Below are positions 55,402-64,000 of a stretch of DNA of 64,000 nucleotides, in pieces. The notes below the pieces were generated by a model. It was not told where the DNA came from and ran no database searches. It saw nothing but the letters and a program-made list of their open reading frames with translations. Made by a program: the position numbers and the translations under genes. Positions within the stretch are counted from its first letter, which is position 1. Each line of letters starts with the position of its first letter. The DNA comes from Rotaria sp. Silwood1 (taxonomy: Eukaryota > Rotifera > Eurotatoria > Philodinida > Philodinidae), in the NCBI GenBank assembly GCA_905250075.1, contig CAJNOP010000023.1, positions 1,424,490 to 1,488,489 on the forward strand, in the 5' to 3' direction.

Positions 55402-56265
55402 ACAATACAATACCTTATATTTCTCAAGAAAGTAAGGCATGCACATGAGGAAGAAATCCTCTTTTCAATGCATACTATTTTTCGTGTCGATGAAATCAGA
55501 GCGACGGAAAGCGGTAGTCCCTTATGGGAGGTTCAATTAACTCTCACAGACGACAATGATCGACAACTGGCTGTTCTCACCAAAAGCATACGAGATGGCA
55601 TCGATGGTGACGGATGGTATCGAATGGGTAAACTGATGCTCAAAATGGGTTATTTCAATCAAGCTGAAGAACTCTACAATGAATTATTCAAAAACGCTTC
55701 CAGTGACAGTGATAGAGCACACACCTATCATATGCAAGGAATGTTGAAATATCACCAAGGACAATACAAAGAAGTAGTTTCATTTTACGAAAAATCACTC
55801 GAAATTAGGCGAAAAACTCTCCCAGAAGATCATTCTTCATTGACTTCTACCTACAGCAATATTGGTCTATCGTATAAGTACATGGATGACTACTTCAAAG
55901 GTCTAAAATTTTACAGCAAAGCACATACAATATTCGAGAAAGCTCTGTCTCCGAATAATCTCGATTTGGCTACTTCTAACAACAACATCGGTGAAGTGTA
56001 TAACGGTATCTGTGACTACTTGAAAGCACTTGAATTTCTCGATAAAGCACATAAAATAAAAGAAGAAGTTCTGCCTCCGCATCATTCCATTTTAGCTACA
56101 TCCTACCACAACATCGGTCAAGTGTATGACAACATGGGTAACTGCTCGACGACACTTGAATTTCTAGAAAAGGCACTGGATATTAAACAAACATCACTTC
56201 CTCCATCACACTCTTCAATTCAACTAACGATAGAAAACATTAATAATGTAAAAAAGAAGATGTGA
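55402..56265 (+). pseudogene. 5'-truncated ADP-ribosyltransferase/TPR gene (TPR part intact)
   Basis: The frame is open from a TGA at 55399-55401 to the stop at 56265, with the first ATG at 55468. The first in-frame residues (EEEILFSMHTIFRVDEI) look like the end of the arginine ADP-ribosyltransferase domain of bdelloid ART-TPR proteins (recognised from memory of the family). The upstream catalytic part is missing. What follows is a linker and about four TPR units of kinesin-light-chain type: YHMQGMLKYHQGQYKEVV, YSNIGLSYKYMDDYFKGL, NNIGEVYNGICDYLKALE and YHNIGQVYDNMGNCSTTL. Translation from 55468 would give a 265-residue TPR protein, so it may still be expressed as a TPR-only gene. No introns are seen. 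Confidence 0.65.
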
Positions 56266-56982
56266 ATTTTTTTCTCTGGCTTGCTCAATAAATTGGTTTT
56301 GATTGCTATTCTCTTAATTTTTTTATACTTTTATGTGTCACGATTAATACATACATTTAATATTTTTAAGAAAAATACTTGTTTCATGTGGAATAGATGA
56401 CATGTCTACCTTATCGATCAAAATTATGCCTAGACGTCCTATTGATCACTAGAAGTTTTTAGTTTCTATATACAGATATGTTCCTTCTCAAATACAATAA
56501 AAAGCAAACCTTAGATTGTGTTTTACTAACAACTCAACTGTCATTAATTACAAATGAATAATGTGTGAATGAAGAGCATATAGACATTTCTTCGATATCA
56601 AAACTTCAATCCAATACAAACAATATCGATTATTTTTTTATTATAATTACACGTATATCTTGTTATTGATCAAAATCAATGGTCTAATGAAAAAAAAAAA
56701 TGACAAAAATATTACGGATCCTTTTATATGCATCCAATTGGTCATGATGGCATTATTCATATGAATAAATAGATTTTCGTTTTCTATTTCTATAGAAGCC
56801 AATAAGTATATCATTAGTAATCTTCTGTTAAGTGATGAAAGAAAAAAAATAAACGAAAAGATTACACATAACTGTCAGCAAGATATGCACATCAACACAT
56901 TATAGACATAAAGAGATATAAACGATAGACACATCTTGTTTCTCTTTAAAAGAAATATTCGAACAACAGCAGGAACAAACTG
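56266..56982. other. Intergenic region, no recognised gene
   Basis: About 0.7 kb of AT-rich DNA holds an AATAAATT-type signal just after the TPR stop and nothing else recognised. The promoter of the following secreted-protein gene should lie in its right part. Confidence 0.5.
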
Positions 56983-57846
56983 ATGTGGTCTCGAGGATTA
57001 TTTCTCGTTTGGTTTTTAACTTTGACTATTCTAACAACACAAAGTCATGTTATTCATGTTTGTTTTATTAATAGAATTATCAATTTATAATTATAATATA
57101 ATCATTTATTTAGAAACGAGGTATACTTTCAAAATTATTTGGTGGTAGTAGTAAATCGAATCGTGATGTTGAAGCTGATATGTCACCACGTGAACGATCA
57201 AAGTTTCGTGAATTACTTAAAAATCCAATAGTTATTTCAATGCTCAGTAAATTAGTTTCTATTGCTTTTTTCTTATCTATTTCTACTAAATTTTCTTAAA
57301 AACAATAAAGGTGCTGCTGTTGGTATGGCCATTCAACAAGCATTATCTGCAAGAAATATGAAAGATGTATGTGAAAATAAATATGTTAAACTAGCTTCAA
57401 CAATGGGTATTATGAATCCTCAACTTCAACAAGCAATTAATTTACTTGGTTGTAATGCCCCTAATCGAAAGCATGGTAGTGATAAGTCTAAAGATAAATA
57501 TGGTTCACTTACCACAACTCCTGCTTACGATACAGATGTAGATAATGAAGATGGACCAGAACCAACCGACAATCAAGATGATGATAAAAATGATGAAGAA
57601 ACTGTAGCAAGTGGTTTTCCACCTGAACAACATTCAAAATTACAACAATTGATGAATATAGCACGTGGTGAAAAAGGTGCTAAACGTAATTTTATTAAAG
57701 GTCTTTTTGGTTTAAATAAAAAAGATCAATCATTTAAAAAAGGTCAAAAATTACCATCATCATCATACAAATTGGATAAAGATGATGCTAATGCAATGAA
57801 AGATCTTGAACATGAAATCGAAGATTTTAATAAATCGATTAATTAA
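56983..57846 (+). CDS. Unrecognised secreted lysine-rich protein, 247 residues
   Basis: Three exons (56983-57057, 57114-57246 and 57311-57846) join in frame. The first exon encodes a clear signal peptide (MWSRGLFLVWFLTLTILTTQ). The mature part starts KRGILSKLFGG and has two cysteines about 40 residues apart (KDVCENKY and LLGCNAP) around a helical, possibly compact segment. An acidic linker follows (DNEDGPEPTDNQDDD), then a basic Lys-rich segment (GAKRNFIKGLFGLNKKDQ) and a charged tail. I do not recognise the family. Repeated KGLFG/SKLFGG words at the two ends are notable. Dibasic sites could allow prohormone-type processing, which is only a guess. Confidence 0.72.
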
Positions 57847-58284
57847 AAACTTTTTATGAACGAATTTGTATTGCATTTTGCTTAATTAAAATAAAACTTC
57901 AAAAAATTTAATCTTATGTAGAAAAAAAAAACTAATTCCTATATTATTCATTAGATAAGACCTAGAAATTTATTTGTATTATTTATAGAACGAAGAAAAA
58001 CCATTCTTTTTCTCTTTTTATGTCTTTATAATTTCTCTTTATTATTTTACACATATAATATTCCTTATGTCATGACATATGGCCACTGTTTGATGATTAA
58101 TTTCCTATTGGTTCTATTGAGAAAAATATATTTCGAAAACTAGATTCATATTATTAATGAGTGCAATTGTAGTTAGAATAACTTATTTTCTAAGTTATAA
58201 GCAATCGTAACTATACTGCAAAACAATCAGCAATAAGAAAACATACAATGCGTTCGTCACAAGTAAATTAATATTCATTAACGT
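57847..58284. other. Intergenic region, no recognised gene
   Basis: These 438 bp are AT-rich with an AATAAAA signal shortly after the previous stop. Nothing else is recognised. Confidence 0.5.
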
Positions 58285-58305
58285 TTGTATTTTGCCGATA
58301 AAACT

Positions 58306-58755
58306 ATCAAAGTAGCTGAAGTTGCTGATGTGAAAGTTGCTAGTAAAGAAGTTCCAACTAATGACTCTCGTAAAAATGCTAATACTAAAAATGTAGGTAA
58401 ACTTTTAGATGATCGAGGAATCATTCGTGAAACCTCTGCCACAGCAATAACTAAAACGAGAAAATTAAAAACAACAGTAATTTTTTTTATATCAAAACAT
58501 TTTAATATGTGAAATTCAGTAAATATACATTTTTTGAGAACGCCTTATTTTATGTTTCAAGTAATCACATGTTGCTATTCGTATCGATCATTTAAAGATC
58601 ACTCATAGATCCTGATTCGTCTAACCTATTTTTGTATAATTTAAATATGATTTTGATTTAATAAAAGCATTTTTTTTCTAAAGAAAACATCAGAAAGAAA
58701 AGCTTTTGAAGGAAGTCCTCCAAATGATTATGATGCTGTGAACTTCATCTTTTAA
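58306..58755 (+). CDS. Possible small two-exon gene fragment, 5' end unresolved
   Basis: A frame from about 58306 to 58480 has coding-like composition (VAEVADVKVASKEVP... TKTRKLKTT). It ends at a GT donor and joins in phase to 58684-58755 (KTSERKAFEGSPPNDYDAV...), which ends in a stop. No ATG exon joins convincingly: a candidate at 58248 (ATGCGTTCGTCACAA followed by GTAAAT) is out of phase with the acceptors I can see. The product would be basic and hydrophilic with no known domain. It may be a decayed or partial gene. Confidence 0.3.
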
Positions 58756-60552
58756 TAACAAATAAACTTCAGTAGAACTAAGAAAAAAACCAAAAGAATT
58801 CGTGCTTATAATCTATTATTATTGAAATATAACTGTTCTTACACTAAAAAACAATATCGTCTTTTTATAGGTTAGAATGGCGAATATTTCGAACTTTAGT
58901 TCTTTTTGTTTGAGAAAAAGCATGCAGAGAAAACTATAATAAACTCGTTAGTCTCATATTATTGTTCTTTATTCTTTGTTTACATGTACACTACTTTTTT
59001 AAAATTATTGTCATGTTTAGACTTATTAAATATTAGTCTAAAACAATAGTTGGCTTGCTTTTAATCATCAAATAGAATTCGGGTTTATTGTTGATGGTGG
59101 TATTCATGATAACGAAACATGATGTAAAACTTGAATTATTTGTAAGTAATGAATCGAAACGTTATGCAACAAAAAGAAGATTAGTCATGTTATGTGCAAC
59201 AAAAAAAGTACCGTCAGACTCATTATGATTGTGAAGTCAATTTTATAAAAAAAAATAACATTGTTTTTTGATATAGAAACGTTAATATCTTAATAAAGAT
59301 GTATCATAATCATGAACTCTTGAATAGTGCTTTGTTTTACTAAAATCTACTTGTAGAAAAAAGAAATGCAGTCCAGAGCTCGAAACTAGTTTGACTACTG
59401 GTCTCGTTTGTAGAGAAACAACAATTAATTATAAGTATCAAGTGCAGACTATGAGAGATAAATATGAATTCTGTCTTTTGTGATAAAGCATCTGTTGACG
59501 GGTAGTATTGAGATAATAGTGAAAATAATTATTAAGGAACTAACAAAATATATTTAAATTAATGTCTTATCAGAAGACTAGATTTATTTTCTCTTTCCCT
59601 AGAAATGAAGGAGTTCATAGTATGTTCTCTATCAAAAAAAAAATCATATTTGGATTGAATAGATTTTTGGCAATTTATCGATTATTTTTATAAGCTTTTT
59701 AGCCGATAACACAACTGATGTATTATAAATTATAATCTACATAGGATTATGATTTTTTGAGAAGGAAATAAAACTTGAATACGGTGTTTTATATTTTAAT
59801 TATTATTTATTTAATCATCCTGTGCAATAGTCTGACTTTATTCAAGGCTATACTTAATAAAACACGAAAGCAGCATCTTTTAATGCACTTAAAAATTCCT
59901 ATAATAAAAACTGTGATACTATATTCTTTTTTCTTCGATGTGTCTTTTAAGTTTATAAATTCAGATAAGAACAGTGAATAAATCGATATAGATTCATATT
60001 ATTGTTTTATAAGACGATATTCAATTACAAATTTCAATACTTTGTATTAATATATATTTAAATCCTTTTGATTATAAAGTCATAACCTTCCAGCATATAA
60101 TTTTTTTTCTGTTTGCCAATAAAACAAATCTTAAAAAGTCATTTTACTTTCGTTGAATAATAAAAAATCAGTTCTAAATATTAAACCAAACCTTTTCCAT
60201 TTATTATTTAATAGTCACCAACTGATGTTCATACAGAATCAACATTAGCAGTTGAATTCTAGTTTGTTTTTTTTTCTAAGCATACGTAAAAACTTTTCAT
60301 CTATTTTTCTTTCATCCGTCCGTCTGAGCAACTATTTCGTTGTTCGACTGTTCGTATCTATTCAATTCAAACCTTGGACGATGAGAGAAAATATTCTATC
60401 TACTGTTTTTGTTCGTTCGGTGGTGTGACATTCATATACAAACATATACACATAGGCTTGTTATCACTGACTGGGCAGAGCAAATACCAGCAAGATCAAA
60501 AAAAGAAACAAAACGCATGTACAAAAATTTTCTTTTGAAAATAACAAACTAA
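58756..60552. other. Intergenic region, no recognised gene
   Basis: These 1.8 kb have no recognised exon; the small frame at 59775-59981 looks spurious. The right end should contain the promoter and 5' leader of the CCCH gene. Confidence 0.5.
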
Positions 60553-61265
60553 ATGTCATTGACATCATCTATTAACCAAGCTCAACGAGAAGCTTATAGA
60601 CATAAACTTATGTTTGAATTAATGTTTTACAATAATGAAGAAATTGATTTAAAACGATATATTCGAGCTTTTGTAAGTTTCATTCAATAGTTTATTTGAA
60701 GTTCCTTTTTCCTTTTAAATAATTTTATTATTATTACTTTTAGGATATGAGATTATCACGTAATACAGCATTTTCAAAAATTCCATGTGGTCCAGTTATT
60801 ATTATTGATAAATCCAAAATTGCATCATGGTCAACAAGCAATTCAAAGTATAAAACTGAATTATGTAAATATTATATTGAAACTGGTACATGTAAATTTG
60901 ATGGTGATTGTACATTTGCTCATGGTTCTGATGATTTACGTAATGCAAATCATAAATCAGTTTTATGTCGACTTTTTCATATGACTAATAATTGTCCTTA
61001 TGGTAAAAGTTTTGTTTTTTTTTCTATCATGAAATATAATAATTTGTTTTTTTCTTTTTTGTATATTTTCTTAGGTGAAAATTGTGCATTTATTCATGAT
61101 GAATATAAACGTTCATCAATTATTATTAAACCAGGTTATATTTATGCACCACGATATATACAACCAAATGGTGATCAAACAACAATTGATGAACAAGAAT
61201 ATCAACAACGTTCAAGACGTTCAAGTTCGGGTTATGCATCAATTGATGAACAATTATCGATTTGA
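60553..61265 (+). CDS. Tandem CCCH zinc-finger RNA-binding protein (TIS11/OMA-like)
   Basis: Three exons (60553-60672, 60744-61002 and 61075-61265) join in frame, giving 189 residues. Two CX8CX5CX3H fingers are complete. The first is introduced by KYKTELC (CKYYIETGTC, then CTFAH). The second is introduced by HKSVLC (CRLFHMTNNC, then CAFIH) and is split by the second intron. YKTELC is the lead-in of tristetraprolin/TIS11 and of nematode OMA/POS maternal regulators, which bind AU-rich 3'-UTR elements and promote mRNA decay or silencing. The N-terminus (SINQAQREAYRHKLMFELM) is helical and basic. The C-tail ends in an Arg/Ser patch (QRSRRSSSGYASIDEQLSI), a plausible phosphorylation or 14-3-3 site. 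It is shorter than vertebrate family members. Confidence 0.88.
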
Positions 61266-63317
61266 ATGGAAAAAATAATAATAATAATGAAGGCGATGGC
61301 AACAGTCGTATGTATTGCATAATGTATTAGTAATGCTTTTGATATCTAACAGAATACATGTCCTTTATTTTTTTTTCTTTTAGATTATTCTTACAAATGA
61401 AGTTGTTTTTCTGTGTTTTTTTCTACGAAAATTTATTGTTAGATTCTGTCAGATATCTTGTTTATTAATTTTATATGTAATATAATTATCTTATTGAACG
61501 TACGATGATAAGGCATGTGTGAATTTTCAAAAAAATTCAATTGAAAAGAATAAAAGAATTTTTTTTTTTTGCTTTGTTTTTTGTTCGTTGAATTAATATT
61601 TATCTTATTTATTATTATTATTTTTTTTTTGTGCTATTTGATTCAATTGTGTGAGATGTTAAAGAGAATATATGTGATAATTATTAAAATATATGAATAA
61701 AAATTTGTTTTCAGAAACAAATCTATTATACATAACTCTTCATGAAATTATGCTTTCAGCATGAAAAATTTGAAATTTTTACTATATGTGAATATTGGAT
61801 TTTAACAGTTATACTTCTTTATAAAAAAAGAAAACAAGGATTTGCTACTGAACTACTGCATGCTGTCATTTATCAAGCCAAAACTAATCACTCTCACATG
61901 AAATGTATTGGATAAAAAATAAAACAAAAAAAAAGATAAGTTTTCGTAAAAAAATATTAATGAAGTTCAAAAAAAGTGAATCAATTTAAATAAAACTGTC
62001 TACTCATGTGTTTGTCTTATAAATGCAAACAAGATGTAAGTCACAATTTGTTGTATCTTGCTATTTAATGATACTTTTTAAAAAGTTACTATTCTTGTAC
62101 TAATTCATGGGATGATATTGCAAATAACATATGATTGTTTATATTGCATAGCGATAAAAACAGACAATCATATTAAATGATCATCATTTTAGTTAGAGAT
62201 ATGTGAAGTAAGCTTTTTTCGTGCTATATACCTGGACTAAAAAAAAATGTTTTAATTTTTATCTATCGGTGGTTCAAACCAGCCAAATATTAGGAAAGCA
62301 GAGGTGTAGACTCTGCTGCTAAAATTCAAAATTTTTTTTCATGAAACATAATCCTTCAAAGATTTCTCTTGCTGTGAAAATAAAAGAAGTTGCTTTATTT
62401 TGAAAAAAATATATATGTATTCAAAGAATCAAAACTGCTATGCTCAAACAATTTTATATAAGAAAATATTCAATTTCATCATTCATTGAGTAGTTGTGGT
62501 AATTTTGGAACTTGCTCATTTCGGAAAGATTATAGCATAACTGAACTCTGATATAAACATATTGAAAGATATATATATATATAGAAGGACAACAGAAAAA
62601 CAATGACCATTGCACAATGATCTATTGGAAAATAAATCACACAAATCTGTGCACGAACTTCATGCCCTATCTTCCACAAGAGTAAAACTTCTCCTCTAAT
62701 TTCCGATGTTACTATTCTATTACTAATAATTTTCGAAAAATTTCCCTTGCCCAATTGTGTGAGAGTACACAAGTAGATTCTGTTCGTCTTGGGAGAAGAA
62801 CGAGTGGTACGATTTTTTTTTTTGCAAAGACAGAATATCTTTTTTGTAACACAATGCAAAACGAGAATTTCAGTTCCATTGTGAAAAACTAAAACCTTTT
62901 TATGATTGGGTGTGTTACATCTTCAGCATCTCTCAGCCGAACCACAACTGTCCTTACCCTATCTATAGAGTAAGATGAGATAGAGTAACCTTTACACCTC
63001 TAATTTTATTCTTATATTTGCACTCTGAGCAACTTCTGTAGAAAAAAAATGTATTTGATAATTCAAACGTTTTCATTTTTGACAATATACTTTTCATGCA
63101 CATTTATGATTATTAATTACATTTAATTAAGTGATTCTTAAAATGCAGGAAAACAAACTATCGTCAGTTAGCGCAATCTATCAGTGTTTGTAAATATGGA
63201 TTCGTCGATCTATGAGTCACAATTGACAACAGATTAGCTGTCTGTCTTTACTAGCCGAACTTCCATTTCTTTTTTTTTTTTTTGTGTACAAATCAATCTT
63301 CAGATTGTTGTATATGC
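61266..63317. other. Intergenic region, no recognised gene
   Basis: About 2 kb follow the CCCH gene. The first 400 bp are T-rich and probably 3' UTR, with several AATAAA-like sites near 61550 and 61690. A minus-strand frame at 62530-62859 has no recognisable domain and includes a TA microsatellite near 62570. Confidence 0.5.
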
Positions 63318-64000
63318 ATGCTGTTTCATATTTTGTTTCTATTTTTCTTTATAAATCTAATTGATTTATCTATAACGGAAAGACAAAAATCAATCAATAT
63401 TAAATGTAGTGATTTACTTGTTGGACAATATCGTTGCCAACAACCAAAAATTGATGATCAAACACAAGAACCTCAAAGTTGTGAACGACATCATTTAATA
63501 TTAAACGGTGAAGAAAAATTTATTGATACTGCTCCCATAAGTTGTTATACAGCTCCAAAAATTATTTGTGACGGTGGAATATATAATGAAACAATAGATG
63601 GATATATTTTTGAAAAACGTACATCATGTCGATGGACAAATGGAAAATATTATCGTACAACATTAATCTTATCTTTATTTTTAGGTATTAAGTTTCTGTT
63701 TGAAAAAAAAAACAACAACATATGTTTATTGCTCTATTTAATATTTTATTAGGTATTTTTGGTATTGATCGTATTTATTTGGGATATTATGTTAGTGGTT
63801 TGCTAAAATTATTTACTTGTGGTTTTATGCTTGTCGGTGCTTTAGTCGATTTTTTGTAAGTATAAGCATGTGTTCTTATATTAATATTACATATTATTTT
63901 CTATATGATAGATTAATTGCTCTTCAAGTTCTTACACCTGCAGATGGTTCACATTATATCATTGATTATTATGGACCTCGTCTTTTATGGACAGAATTTA
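63318..64000 (+). CDS. TM2D1: TM2 domain-containing protein 1 homologue (partial, runs off the window)
   Basis: Exons 63318-63684, 63753-63855 and 63912 to the window end join in frame. The ATG is followed by a signal peptide (MLFHILFLFFFINLI). Next comes a cysteine-rich lumenal region (CSDLLVGQYRC, SCYTAPKIIC, TSCRW). Then the TM2 domain follows: SLFLGIFGIDRIYLGYYVSG in the first membrane segment and turn, then GFMLVGALVDFLLIALQVL. The stretch ADGSHYIIDYYGPRL matches the TM2D1 tail, which separates it from TM2D2 and TM2D3. TM2D proteins are linked to Notch signalling in flies and to amyloid-beta binding in mammals. The DRF motif of the family reads DRI here. The 3' end lies beyond the window. 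Confidence 0.88.

Noticed and set aside
62530..62859. 109-residue minus-strand frame near the right end
   Set aside because: No domain; its 3' end is a TA microsatellite translated as Tyr/Ile repeats.

Overview
The window is nuclear DNA of a small animal, most likely a bdelloid rotifer (inference). It is strongly AT-rich and its codons mostly end in A or T. Genes are cut by many 50-75 bp GT-AG introns and a few long ones of 0.6-2.5 kb. The family mix fits bdelloids: B-box/NHL proteins, an ADP-ribosyltransferase/TPR fragment and divergent rhodopsin-like GPCRs. Degenerate TGTGGG/CCCACA tracts are also present, and TGTGGG is the telomere unit I recall for bdelloids. No tRNA, rRNA or CRISPR was recognised. 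Exon boundaries below were worked out by hand from GT/AG sites and reading-frame continuity.

Left block (about 2.9-33.6 kb) is dense and mostly conserved. RAD54 recombinase/translocase lies on the minus strand and shares a 222 bp divergent promoter region with a TBC1D12/14-type Rab GAP on the plus strand. Then come an M16-family metallopeptidase, short-chain acyl-CoA dehydrogenase (ACADS), an unrecognised 577-residue protein, an SLC6 monoamine-type transporter, and a protein with nine EGF-like repeats ending in a Hedgehog-type Hint/Hog autoprocessing domain. TBC, M16 and ACADS are co-oriented and close together, with splice-acceptor-like sites just before the start codons of the last two, so they could be trans-spliced. 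Two mobile elements sit in introns: a piggyBac-like MITE in RAD54 and a 1,345 bp palindromic element with 401 bp arms in the M16 gene.

Middle and right block (33.6-60.5 kb) is gene-poor and accessory-like. It has two oppositely oriented telomere-like GT-rich tracts about 2.3 kb apart, an orphan GPCR, and tandem Helitron/Helentron-like elements. A tandem pair of B-box genes follows: one keeps a six-repeat NHL propeller, the other splices in phase into an opioid-growth-factor-receptor (OGFR) domain. Also here are an intronless BTB-like protein, a 5'-truncated ART-TPR gene, and a secreted lysine-rich protein.

The right edge (60.5-64 kb) returns to conserved genes: a tandem CCCH zinc-finger protein of the TIS11/OMA class and the start of TM2D1, cut by the window end.

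The genes do not form one pathway. The most unusual items are the EGF-Hog protein and the B-box/OGFR chimera.
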